Below, piece by piece: positions 1 through 8,611 of a stretch of DNA of 32,925 nucleotides. Position 1 is the stretch's first letter; each line of letters begins with the position of its first letter. The stretch comes from an uncultured Clostridia bacterium. GTDB taxonomy: Bacteria; Bacillota; Clostridia; Lachnospirales; Lachnospiraceae. A program made the position numbers and the translations under genes. The DNA lies in the NCBI GenBank assembly GCA_946626755.1, contig CAMOUW010000011.1, positions 1-32,925 on the forward strand, in the 5' to 3' direction. The notes beneath the pieces were generated by a model, which worked only from the letters and a program-made list of their open reading frames with translations, made no database searches and was not told the DNA's origin.

Positions 1-93
1 CTCATTATCCACAACAAATGTAATAGCTGTTGTTACCTGCTTGTAGCCCTTAGGTTCTACTGTCTCGATCATGGTGTATGATCCGTGCGATTT
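1..93 (-). pseudogene. Possible 5'-truncated fragment of a Cna-B/SpaA-like surface protein, running off the left edge
   Basis: Minus-strand translation gives HGSYTMIETVEPKGYKQVTTAITFVVDNE, resembling the end of a Cna-B domain (GxYxLxETxAPxGYxx...F.V). No start codon or domain beginning is visible; a terminator lies directly upstream. Confidence 0.4.
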
Positions 94-105
94 TCGCAAA
101 AAAAT

Positions 106-153
106 AGAACTCCTGACAAAAGCCAGCATTCATGCGGCTTACAGGAGTTTTTT
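106..153. terminator. Bidirectional intrinsic terminator
   Basis: AACTCCTG (108-115) pairs with CAGGAGTT (142-149), inner AAGCC/GGCTT, flanked by A- and T-runs; downstream of the minus-strand lipoprotein gene. Confidence 0.75.
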
Positions 154-237
154 GTATAAAAAAGTGTTAAAGTCAGGATTATATCAAATACATTTCATAA
201 ACACAGTACCCAACAACATCGATGATATAATACAACA

Positions 238-1695
238 TTACAGTCCCAGATTTTCAGCCGTGAAATCTTTTACCTGAATATTAATCACTTCTCCGGAACG
301 GAGTGTCTTTATATCATTATTGTATTCTTCCCGGGTTTTTACAACATCCAGATCATTTTCCGAAAATGTATTCAAAGTCTTGTGGATAGCACCGTCCTTT
401 TTATAGTAATAAAGTACCATTCCGGGATGGAATTCCCCGACATTTTCTTTGCTGTAGTTTAATCTTCCCAGTAAATCCTCATTTAATAAATAATAGAATC
501 TGTTATCAATAACTTCACCCTTTATATTTTCCGGTTTAATGTATGTATTAGCGGATTCTGCCACACCGTTATTGTAAAAAGCAATACCGGAAAAATTTGT
601 GTTAAATGTACCGTATGAAGCTGAAGCATAATCAAAATCAATGCTGTAAGATTTATAGATGTCAAGCTCCGGATGCTCTTCAGCATTGTATTTAGTCCAT
701 GTAATAGTACTTTCAACCGCAAGTTCATCTGTACCGTCAGCATCAAAATCGGCAATGGCATATTTTGTATAATAGCCTGCATATGATTTGTGCCCTTCGT
801 CTATAATCGGGTAACCACCTTGCACTTTTTCATGCGATCTGTAATACTCTCTTATATAATTCATTAATACTTCATCTTCAGGATGATCCTGTGCTTCAGC
901 TCCGGAAGCAGAGCCTGTATTTTCAAGCCAGACAGTATCCGCAATTTTGTCTGCATATTCTTTATAATAATCTATATCACCTGCTTTTACACCAAAATCG
1001 GTAAACTGCCCGTTATTATAAAAGGACGGAGCGGAAAACAGCAGATAATAAACTCCCCCGTATTTTTCGCCGATTATTTTATATTCATCACCATCTTCCC
1101 GGGAAATCCCGGGAACTTCATTGCCGGCACCACAATAAATATCTATTATCCCCTCATGTGCGCCTATATGCAAATAATAATCATCCACTTCAAAGTAATC
1201 TTGTCCGTAATATATCCTTTTGTTTTCTTCATCATACCTTGTATATATAAGTGGATCTTTTGCATTATCAGCTTGTATATAATACCCCACAGTACCCATG
1301 GCTTCCTGTCCGTCTTTAAAACTTTCACCAAAAGAAGGCAGGTAAATATGTACTCCGTTCTTAAGTCGTACTTCTATTTTGTATATACCTTTCCAGACAT
1401 CATCCGGATCTTTCTTCGGGGGTATTGCCGCATCGGCGTATTTTGACAACCATGCCTCTGTGGGAGCTTCTGTATTTTCTGTTGCCTTACTCAGTCCAGC
1501 CTGATCAGTTGTTGTCTCCTGCGACAGAGATCCTTCGTTTGTCACAGATGTAGTAGTGGTTTCTGCGGTTGTCGTTGCCTCAGTTGTTACTGTGGTTTCA
1601 GGAACACTTGAACCGGAAGCACCGCAACCTGCGATCGTCGAAGCAACAATCACTGCGCCTGCAATAAATAACGGTTTTTTTCTAATAATTCTCAT
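238..1695 (-). CDS. Secreted lipoprotein with Thr/Ser/Glu-rich linker, unknown function
   Basis: 485 aa; signal peptide with lipobox-like STIAGCGAS; low-complexity T/E linker; single long ORF. Confidence 0.85.
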   Translation of the reverse strand: MRIIRKKPLFIAGAVIVASTIAGCGASGSSVPETTVTTEATTTAETTTTSVTNEGSLSQETTTDQAGLSKATENTEAPTEAWLSKYADAAIPPKKDPDDVWKGIYKIEVRLKNGVHIYLPSFGESFKDGQEAMGTVGYYIQADNAKDPLIYTRYDEENKRIYYGQDYFEVDDYYLHIGAHEGIIDIYCGAGNEVPGISREDGDEYKIIGEKYGGVYYLLFSAPSFYNNGQFTDFGVKAGDIDYYKEYADKIADTVWLENTGSASGAEAQDHPEDEVLMNYIREYYRSHEKVQGGYPIIDEGHKSYAGYYTKYAIADFDADGTDELAVESTITWTKYNAEEHPELDIYKSYSIDFDYASASYGTFNTNFSGIAFYNNGVAESANTYIKPENIKGEVIDNRFYYLLNEDLLGRLNYSKENVGEFHPGMVLYYYKKDGAIHKTLNTFSENDLDVVKTREEYNNDIKTLRSGEVINIQVKDFTAENLGL

Positions 1696-1811
1696 TTTAT
1701 TCTCTCCTAAAAATGTATCTTTTATGATATTAATAATAACGGTTGTTATTTCTTTAAATTAAGATTCTTTACTACCGAATTCAATTTTATCCAAATACAA
1801 AATACTATCAT

Positions 1812-2186
1812 TTATTGCTTAATAAGATACATTTGGGACGATGAATCACCATTAGGATTAGAAAGAATCATAGTATTATCTGTAATTGTTCCTTTCAGTT
1901 CATATGTATCAGGGAACATGTAGTCATTACTATCATCCACAACAATCGTAACATCATTTCCACTTGCCTTATACGTCCATTTTGCATCATCTAGAACACT
2001 AAAAAGATCACCAAAAACTGATATCGTCCCGTCATTTTGAAAAATCAATGTTCCTGTCTTTCCGCTTGACTCCGTCTCCCATGCTCCAACCACAGCACCG
2101 TTACCACCGCATGCGGCAAATGTGAAGGCTGCCATGGAAAGCCCTCCGATTATACAAGCCTTTTTAAGAATATTTATTTTACTCAT
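1812..2186 (-). CDS. Small lipoprotein, unknown function
   Basis: 124 aa; lipobox-like AAFTFAACGGN; RBS-like gagaggagataag upstream. Confidence 0.85.
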   Translation of the reverse strand: MSKINILKKACIIGGLSMAAFTFAACGGNGAVVGAWETESSGKTGTLIFQNDGTISVFGDLFSVLDDAKWTYKASGNDVTIVVDDSNDYMFPDTYELKGTITDNTMILSNPNGDSSSQMYLIKQ

Positions 2187-2454
2187 CTTCTTATCTCCTC
2201 TCTTAATTTATCAGATACATCGTACAACTCTGTAATAATACCTTTCTTTTGTAACTACATCCAGTTAATGTCACATCAATATTATAAATCTTTATCGAAA
2301 AATGACAATAACAAAATGCCGCCCTCTGATATGTAGCGTGCAGATATTTCGGTTTTATTTTAGGATAACATCTTACTACCGATATGCTAACATACTCACT
2401 TTTTACAAAAACTGAACACCAGGGAAATCACAATACTCTTCATCCTGAAAAACA

Positions 2455-2483
2455 TTGAAAAAACTATGAAAAAATAGTATTAT
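2455..2483 (+). promoter_or_regulatory. Sigma-A-type promoter for the 514-aa gene
   Basis: TTGAAA, 17-bp spacer, TATTAT, upstream of the start at 2528. Confidence 0.5.
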
Positions 2484-2527
2484 ATGTATATATTTTTATT
2501 GCGATTTTTAATATTTAGGTAATCATT

Positions 2528-4072
2528 ATGAGAAAAAAAGAAGTAAAACATTTTTCATTTAAGAGGTTTCTCATCCTGGGCGCAATCACTTTTTCCCTGC
2601 CCGCCTTTACCGCCGTACCTGTGGCAGCTTCAGAATCTGCAAACACAGTTACGATAGATGACATTGAACAAAAGCGAAAGGTTTTGGAGCAGGCGCAAAA
2701 AGAATATGACATGGCGCTTGCCGGTCAGCATGCTGCCGAAGATCTGGTGGAAAATGCACGACGTGCCAGGGATGATGCCCAGGAACAATATGACATTTGC
2801 ATAGAGAAATACAAAAAGGGATTTGCAGGTTTTTTGCAGTGGGTTATCGATACTGAAGAGGACCCTTTAAAGGTTGAAGATGCCAGGTCCACTCTTGCTC
2901 TTTTGCAAGAAAGCGGAGAGACAGATGAGATTTCGCCTTTAAGCCCGAGAAATATCACAAGGATGTTTTTTACGGCGCAATGGCTTGATGAGTATGCAGA
3001 TTTTCTTGAGCAGTATGAAGACAGAGGCCTTACCGCCACCACCTCTCATGATTTAATGAACTGGACCCAGGACACTGACAGATTCTCCCCTGATGAATTA
3101 TATGAGGATTATTATTCACCACATTTAGAATTACGGCAGCTGGGGACCTTTGCTGAGGACAAAGACGGCATACCTGTTTTAGAACATTCTGAAACCGAAT
3201 ATAACCGCAGCACAGGTCTGTCCATGAGAATTGATGATGACGAATGGCTTCTCAGAGGCCACGCTACACTGGCATATATTCAACGTATTGATGACACCGG
3301 AAGCGTAATAGTAGGCTTATCTACGTTTGTAAATCCCGTTACCGGTGAGAATCTGTCACTTGATTATGTAAATTACGGCGACGGCAGGGAGCCTTATACA
3401 CTCAGAGAGTATGCCAGGGCACTGAGGGATTACTATGCCCTTGTGGATCCACTGACTTCTAGGGCTGCTTTGGATGGTTTCAATGATGATTTTACAAATG
3501 CAAAGAAAGAACTAAAAGGCGCAGAAGAACTTGTATCCTCTAAATTCTCCAGGCTAAAGGAAGCCCAAAAGGATTATGAAGAGGCTGTGGCCCAGTATAA
3601 CTCCAATACAACTTTGACTGAACAAAAGGCTGTAGGCACGGAAAAGGCACTTCTTTATGCCCGTACTGAAAAGGCATCTGTTTCACTTGATAATACCGCA
3701 GATGAGATGCCGGTGTATTCCGGTGAAATTCTTACTGAAACATCTGCCACGGATGCATACAACACCTCTTTACAAGAAACCACTTCAGACACCGTGGATA
3801 AAAAGGTTAATGAAACATCTCCCGTTTCTTTATCTTCTGTTGCGGAAAATACAGAGATCCAACCGGAAGGATCCGGATATGTTCAGCCGGTTTCATCTGA
3901 AACTACATTTACATACGGAGACATCTTAAGCGAAAAAGATAATTCGAAAAATACTGCAGAAGAACAAAACAGTATTCTTCTGAGAGTACTGTCTTATATT
4001 TTTAACGGCGGGGCTATAGCCATCATTATACCTGCCGGTTTTTTCAGGCGGAAAGAAGTTTATGAGACCTAA
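2528..4072 (+). CDS. Secreted coiled-coil surface protein with C-terminal TM anchor
   Basis: 514 aa; signal peptide; N-terminal and central coiled-coil-like segments; C-terminal TM YIFNGGAIAIIIPAGFF followed by RRK. Confidence 0.85.
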   Translation: MRKKEVKHFSFKRFLILGAITFSLPAFTAVPVAASESANTVTIDDIEQKRKVLEQAQKEYDMALAGQHAAEDLVENARRARDDAQEQYDICIEKYKKGFAGFLQWVIDTEEDPLKVEDARSTLALLQESGETDEISPLSPRNITRMFFTAQWLDEYADFLEQYEDRGLTATTSHDLMNWTQDTDRFSPDELYEDYYSPHLELRQLGTFAEDKDGIPVLEHSETEYNRSTGLSMRIDDDEWLLRGHATLAYIQRIDDTGSVIVGLSTFVNPVTGENLSLDYVNYGDGREPYTLREYARALRDYYALVDPLTSRAALDGFNDDFTNAKKELKGAEELVSSKFSRLKEAQKDYEEAVAQYNSNTTLTEQKAVGTEKALLYARTEKASVSLDNTADEMPVYSGEILTETSATDAYNTSLQETTSDTVDKKVNETSPVSLSSVAENTEIQPEGSGYVQPVSSETTFTYGDILSEKDNSKNTAEEQNSILLRVLSYIFNGGAIAIIIPAGFFRRKEVYET

Positions 4073-4099
4073 TTACCGATGATAAAATCTTTCATTTCC

Positions 4100-4147
4100 A
4101 AAGCGGAGACAAGCGAAAATATATCGTTTGCCTCTGCTTTTTATTTT
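4100..4147 (+). terminator. Intrinsic terminator of the 514-aa gene
   Basis: AAAGCGGAGACAAGCG / CGTTTGCCTCTGCTTT hairpin followed by TTATTTT. Confidence 0.7.
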
Positions 4148-4311
4148 ACAGAATCAGTAACAACACTTGATGGATGTCACTTTATATTTTATTTATCCTA
4201 TAATGTTCACATGGTGTAATTTACTACACAAATCAACTCGAATATAACTGACAAGCTTAAAATACCCTCCTTATCGGTATAAATCAGTAAAGAGGGTTTA
4301 AAAAATATTAC

Positions 4312-4635
4312 ATGAGGTCTGAAATGTTTATCAACAAAGCTCCCAACGGAAAAAACAACATATGCGGTGCAACTGTAGCACGGCTGCGCAAAGCTATGGG
4401 TATTTCCCAGCGGGCACTCGCCGACCGCCTGCAGCTGGCAGGTTTTGACATTGAGAAAAACGGCGTACAGAGGATAGAATCAGGCCAGCGCTTTGTCACT
4501 GACATCGAGCTGGGATTTCTGTCAAACGTTCTGGCGGTAGATGTGGATCTGCTGTTAGAACATGACTCAGCTGAAGTTTCATTGGACAGTCAGCCTGAAG
4601 AGAAAAGAAAAAGAGATTTGACCCCTGATATCTGA
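4312..4635 (+). CDS. XRE-family HTH regulator (copy 1)
   Basis: 107 aa; LRKAMGISQRALADRLQLAGFDIEKNGVQRIESGQR HTH; strongly similar to 11462..11761. Start may be the internal ATG at 4324 (MFINKAP). Confidence 0.85.
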   Translation: MRSEMFINKAPNGKNNICGATVARLRKAMGISQRALADRLQLAGFDIEKNGVQRIESGQRFVTDIELGFLSNVLAVDVDLLLEHDSAEVSLDSQPEEKRKRDLTPDI

Positions 4636-4712
4636 TACATATATAAAAAAATATAGCCGTTCGTTATTTTCATCCCGTAATGTACCCTTTGGACAAATGA
4701 TGATTATTTTTG

Positions 4713-4758
4713 AAAAAAGCCTCCCCATAATCACACCGCCTGTGAGGAGGCTTTATTT
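4713..4758. terminator. Bidirectional terminator between convergent genes
   Basis: AAAGCCTCC (4716-4724) / GGAGGCTTT (4746-4754) with flanking A/T runs. Confidence 0.75.
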
Positions 4759-4787
4759 TAATAATACGATTTGTAACCGGAACTTTT

Positions 4788-5054
4788 TTAACCCGGTATT
4801 TCATCCGAAACTTTTCTCTTTCTGAATCGTATAACTACATCAGAAAGCTTTATCTCGTCTCTATCCTGTATCTCTTTTTCTTCCCCGCCGGACAGCTTCC
4901 CACCGTTTATAAAGGTTCCGTTGGCAGAATTTTCATCCTTTATATACACTTTCTCTGTCCCGGGATCCACATGGATACTTGCATGAAGGCGCCCTACCGT
5001 ATTTTTATCGGAAACCTTCAGATCGTATCGTTTTACATTATCCATTAATCTCAC
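4788..5054 (-). CDS. FHA-domain protein, apparently N-terminally truncated
   Basis: VGRLHASIHVDPGTEKVYIKDENSANGTFINGGKL matches the FHA core (S/GRxHA...D..S.NGTF.NG), but the first strands and the usual IGR motif are absent and an in-frame stop lies just upstream. Start is GTG at 5054 or ATG at 5045. Confidence 0.65.
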   Translation of the reverse strand: MRLMDNVKRYDLKVSDKNTVGRLHASIHVDPGTEKVYIKDENSANGTFINGGKLSGGEEKEIQDRDEIKLSDVVIRFRKRKVSDEIPG

Positions 5055-5213
5055 ATACTTTCTGCTAAGATTTTTTGATCAAAATACTGTTTTATTACAA
5101 AACTGTAAACCTCTCATGAAGACATTCATTTCTTGTTAATTGATTATTGTAAACCTGTATAAAAAATTTAGTAAGAAATATATTGTTTATATTTATATTT
5201 TTTCATATTCCTA

Positions 5214-6521
5214 CTATATACAAAACCCAAGTGTCAGTTCTTCTTCCGGCTCTTCCGCCGGTTCCGGCATCTCATCACCCCCGAGAGCCTCCATTACATT
5301 TACATACTCCGGATGATCTGCCGGGGTATATTTTTTTACCTTTCTTGCCGACTCCCCCCTGACAAAAAGATATGCCTCCTTCGTGCTCATATCCAGTATG
5401 GCTTTTACAGGCACATCTGCCTTCACGGACATCATTTCGGCGGTTTTTATGTCCTGCCCCCCCAGATACAGGCAGGTGTCACAGTTGTTTACGATAGTCC
5501 GCGCCCGGTCACTGCCGTACAGCCCGTCCAGCTGGGTTATGCTCTGAACCACCAGACTCACACTGATCTGCCTTGAGCGTATTACGGAAATGATGTTGTC
5601 AAAATCCGGTACCTTAGTGTTCGTGGCGAAATCATCCATGATAAAACGCACCGGCACGGGAAGCCGGCACCCCGGATGGTTTTCCGCCTCGTCACAGAGC
5701 ATCTGCAGAGCCTGGGTGTAAAATACATTTACCAGCTTATCCATGGAACGGTCGGTGTCGCTGATGTTTAAGAAAACCGCCGTTTTCTTTCTGCCTATGG
5801 CTTTGATATCCACCTTATCCGGGTTGGTGACCATCCTTTTTGTCCCGTCAAAAGCAAATATATCCAGCGCCTCCTCTGTAAATGCTTCTATCCCGGCGCT
5901 CATTTTCTCCGCATCGGAATTTCGTTTTATCATTTTATACCTGGCCAGGGCGAAGCTGTCCGGGTCACTGTGCTCCAGCCGGGCAAACATCTTCCCTGCC
6001 GACTCCTTCGTCCATTCAGAAAACATCCGCAGAACAGAGACTAAATTCCGCTCCTTTGGCGACATTTTCTCAAGTACGTAAGCGATCAAAACCACCAGAA
6101 GCGAGCGGCCCTGCTGATCCCAGAAGGGCTCCTTTTCATTCATGTCCGGCGCTATGCAGGCGGCAAGTTTCAGTATGTCCTGCTCGCTGTACCTGCCGGT
6201 GGCGGAGTTGTAACGTATGTTATCCAGTGGGTTAAAGCCGCAGGAATTCAGGGTATTTTTAAAATCCAACACCTTCACTTTATACCCCTTGTTTTTCAGA
6301 TAAGGTGTAAATGTGTCCGCCAGATTCCCTTTTGTGTCGGCGATGATCATGCTCTCATTCGCCTGAAGTATATTTGGGATCACATATCCTGTGGTCTTTC
6401 CGGATCCACTGGGGCCGATTATAAGATCGTTGTTGTTCAGCCCGGTTTCACGGGTGTTGTTTGACTGCAGTATCCCTTTTGCAAGGATGCGGTATGTGTC
6501 CCGGTATTTTTCCTTTTTCAT
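5214..6521 (-). CDS. Soluble VirD4/TraG-like type IV coupling protein ATPase (copy 1)
   Basis: Walker A GPSGSGKT; Walker B-like VRFIMDDFATN; TraG-family FNPLDNIRYN and NNCDTCLYLGGQD. The start at 6521 has RBS gaggagaaacgacc; the ORF extends to 6611 without support. No N-terminal TM helices. Confidence 0.85.
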   Translation of the reverse strand: MKKEKYRDTYRILAKGILQSNNTRETGLNNNDLIIGPSGSGKTTGYVIPNILQANESMIIADTKGNLADTFTPYLKNKGYKVKVLDFKNTLNSCGFNPLDNIRYNSATGRYSEQDILKLAACIAPDMNEKEPFWDQQGRSLLVVLIAYVLEKMSPKERNLVSVLRMFSEWTKESAGKMFARLEHSDPDSFALARYKMIKRNSDAEKMSAGIEAFTEEALDIFAFDGTKRMVTNPDKVDIKAIGRKKTAVFLNISDTDRSMDKLVNVFYTQALQMLCDEAENHPGCRLPVPVRFIMDDFATNTKVPDFDNIISVIRSRQISVSLVVQSITQLDGLYGSDRARTIVNNCDTCLYLGGQDIKTAEMMSVKADVPVKAILDMSTKEAYLFVRGESARKVKKYTPADHPEYVNVMEALGGDEMPEPAEEPEEELTLGFCI

Positions 6522-6616
6522 GGTCGTTTCTCCTCGTATAACAGACAAAACCATTTCCTCCGGGATTATACTAACACACACGCTTTTTTTAAAAACTGAA
6601 CACCCCGGCAAAAATA

Positions 6617-6657
6617 AAGCGGCGGTGAAACGAAATAATTGTCGTTTACCGCCGCTT
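6617..6657 (-). terminator. Intrinsic terminator on the minus strand, downstream of hipBA and the surface-protein remnant
   Basis: AAGCGGCGGT / ACCGCCGCTT stem with inner AAACG/CGTTT, followed on the minus strand by TTTATTTTTG. Confidence 0.8.
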
Positions 6658-6722
6658 AAACAAGCTATGTTATATTCTCATTTTTGTAATAATTAAACTT
6701 CTCCGTGCAGGATATCCCCTGT

Positions 6723-6902
6723 TCATTTCTTTCTCCATAATCCGGTAGGTATTATTATCGCTATTGCTCCGCCGTTAAATATGTAAGATAAAACCTTTGC
6801 AAGTATATTTGGCTTTTTCTTCTCCGGTTCTGTCGCATCTGTCTTATCTGTCTGCAATAAAACTTCTTCGGTTTTTATTTCGTCAGCTGCTTTTACCAGC
6901 TG
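6723..6902 (-). pseudogene. Remnant of a second copy of the 514-aa surface protein (C-terminal 59 codons)
   Basis: Minus strand reads QLVKAADEIKTEEVLLQTDKTDATEPEKKKPNILAKVLSYIFNGGAIAIIIPTGLWRKK*, matching NSILLRVLSYIFNGGAIAIIIPAGFFRRK at the 514-aa protein's C-terminus. No start codon. Confidence 0.75.
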
Positions 6903-6920
6903 TTAATCCGTAACTATCTT

Positions 6921-8114
6921 TTAATCCGCCATATCCTCTATTCTTTCTTTGAAGGGCATCTTCTTTCCTTTTTTTACTCCTGTTTGTTTCAGATATTTAC
7001 CCAAAGCTTTCGTTTTTTCATAAATCTCTTCAACACACTCCCTGCAGAAACTTTCCGGCAGGCCGGCGCCGGTTCCAGCCTTCAAAAGGTCCTCCCTGGT
7101 TATATCCTTACCCTTACCGTTTACGGAAGTCGTATGTTCACCCCAAAAAGTATCACTGTAGGTAAGGTCATAAGCCGGAGCAAGACGCCAGCCTTTCCCG
7201 TCTGTATAGATAAATGAAAAATTCTTGGTATGATCATCATTATTATGGGCAGCCACATTGAAACACATGATTCTGAACAGCTGCTCCTTATCTGCCCTGT
7301 TATCCTTTGTAAGCACATTTACAAGCTTAAAAAGCATCTCATAATCGCAAGTGGGGGCTCTGAAATCAGCTTCAAGCAGTGCTGCAAATGTTACACTGAA
7401 GATTTTAGTCCCGTTTATCCTGTCAAATCTTGCCGTTTTAAAGTAACCTTCACAAACCTCAGATTTCACCAGTTCGGTGTCTGTCATGATTATCCCGCAT
7501 TCCTTTGCACAAAGGGAATAATCATACTCTCTTTTTCCGCTTATATCCGGATCGTTTTTTGCCGGGAACTTCACTATCCAGTCCCTGCAGTCTTCAGACA
7601 AAAGTATTTTAGGACGGGTTCCGCCGCTTGAGCCTCCCATTTGAAAAAGCAGATCCAGTTTATCAGAAGTCTTTGATAAAAGAATCTTTTCACATTCACC
7701 TGCGATCACATCAAAATCAAGACCGGAAGCTTCTATGCCGAAATCAGACCCTTTTGAAGGGAAATATTCCAATGCACCCATGCCGGATCTTCCCACATAT
7801 GCAAGTCTCTCCAATGCAGACAAACTGCCCCTTTGTAAACCGCAGTTTTCCAGATATCTGTCCAGAAGAAGCTGTCCCCAGCTGTCCGGCAAACTGTCTG
7901 CAAATATACCGAAGAGACCTCCGAAGCGTGTTCTTGAGCTTTCCGGCGGTACAAAAACTTCATTTTTAAGGGGCAGTGAAAAAGGGCTTATGGAAAAGCC
8001 GGTTTTTATCCAGTCATCACTGTACTGGAAGGCAACTCTTTTGTCCCGGGTTTCTGCCAGCGTCCCAACTTTTTTTTCATGATAATAGATCTCAAGAGTT
8101 CTGTTTTCTGTCAT
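6921..8114 (-). CDS. hipA: HipA-type Ser/Thr kinase toxin
   Basis: 397 aa; GLFADSLPDSWG-like region, GGSSGGTRPKILL, WIVKFPAKND, FNVAAHNNDDHTKNFSFIYT, LAPAYDLTYS. Confidence 0.9.
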   Translation of the reverse strand: MTENRTLEIYYHEKKVGTLAETRDKRVAFQYSDDWIKTGFSISPFSLPLKNEVFVPPESSRTRFGGLFGIFADSLPDSWGQLLLDRYLENCGLQRGSLSALERLAYVGRSGMGALEYFPSKGSDFGIEASGLDFDVIAGECEKILLSKTSDKLDLLFQMGGSSGGTRPKILLSEDCRDWIVKFPAKNDPDISGKREYDYSLCAKECGIIMTDTELVKSEVCEGYFKTARFDRINGTKIFSVTFAALLEADFRAPTCDYEMLFKLVNVLTKDNRADKEQLFRIMCFNVAAHNNDDHTKNFSFIYTDGKGWRLAPAYDLTYSDTFWGEHTTSVNGKGKDITREDLLKAGTGAGLPESFCRECVEEIYEKTKALGKYLKQTGVKKGKKMPFKERIEDMAD

Positions 8115-8376
8115 TTATTACCTCTTCAATGCTGCTGTAAACGGGCTGATCAAAAAGAGAGTTTATCTCTCCTATAACTCCCAGCTCCATGGCAAGCTTT
8201 ATAAAGGACTCCAGGGAAATCTTCCCTGTCTGCTCAAATTTCCTCAGAGTGGCATAACTTACGTTACTTCTTGCCGCAAGCTGCTCCTGGGTAATCTTCT
8301 TTCTTTTCCGTATCCGTTTTATCTTATCCGCCAGCCTTTTCGCAATGTCAGACGGTGTATCCCATAAAAAGTCCAT
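8092..8376 (-). CDS. hipB: HipB-like XRE antitoxin
   Basis: HTH IRKRKKITQEQLAARSNVSYATLRKFEQTGKIS; overlaps the hipA start; likely start MDFLWD at 8376 with RBS aaaggaggcgcg (ORF extends to 8403). Confidence 0.85.
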   Translation of the reverse strand: MDFLWDTPSDIAKRLADKIKRIRKRKKITQEQLAARSNVSYATLRKFEQTGKISLESFIKLAMELGVIGEINSLFDQPVYSSIEEVINDRKQNS

Positions 8377-8395
8377 GGCCGCGCCTCCTTTTACC

Positions 8396-8448
8396 GCTAT
8401 CATGATAGCAATAATAAGGCATTTATGTCAATATTTGCTATTATAGCA
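8396..8448 (-). promoter_or_regulatory. hipBA promoter with two palindromic operator candidates
   Basis: Minus strand TTGACA (8431-8426), 18 bp, TATCAT (8407-8402); GCTATCATGATAGC (8396-8409) overlaps the -10, and TGCTATTATAGCA (8436-8448) is just upstream of the -35. Confidence 0.65.
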
Positions 8449-8483
8449 GCGTTATATTCCCCTATTTCCACTTCTTCGGCCGG

Positions 8484-8605
8484 ATTGAAATCCGAGATGC
8501 CGGTTTATAAGTCGAAATGCGACTTTGTAAATTGAAAACTGAATAATTGTAAGCGAGATGCCACTTTTGTCATTGAGAATCCGCTTTTGCAAGTGAAATT
8601 TAGTT
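8484..8605. repeat. Degenerate tandem array, about 20-bp period, about 6 units
   Basis: Units at 8484, 8504, 8524, 8546, 8566 and 8586 (spacing 20,20,22,20,20), e.g. TTTATAAGTCGAAATGCGAC, ATTGTAAGCGAGATGCCACT, TTTGTCATTGAGAATCCGCT. Confidence 0.6.
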
Positions 8606-8611
8606 GTATGA

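Noticed and set aside
883-1446. 187-aa plus-strand ORF
   Set aside because: Antisense to the lipoprotein gene; hydrophobic shadow translation of an acidic protein.
4264-4297. ACCCTC/GAGGGT hairpin upstream of XRE1 as an attenuator
   Set aside because: Only 6 bp with a 22-nt loop and no T-tract on the plus strand; no equivalent at XRE2.
8484-8605. CRISPR array
   Set aside because: Period only 20 bp, degenerate, no unique spacers and no cas genes.
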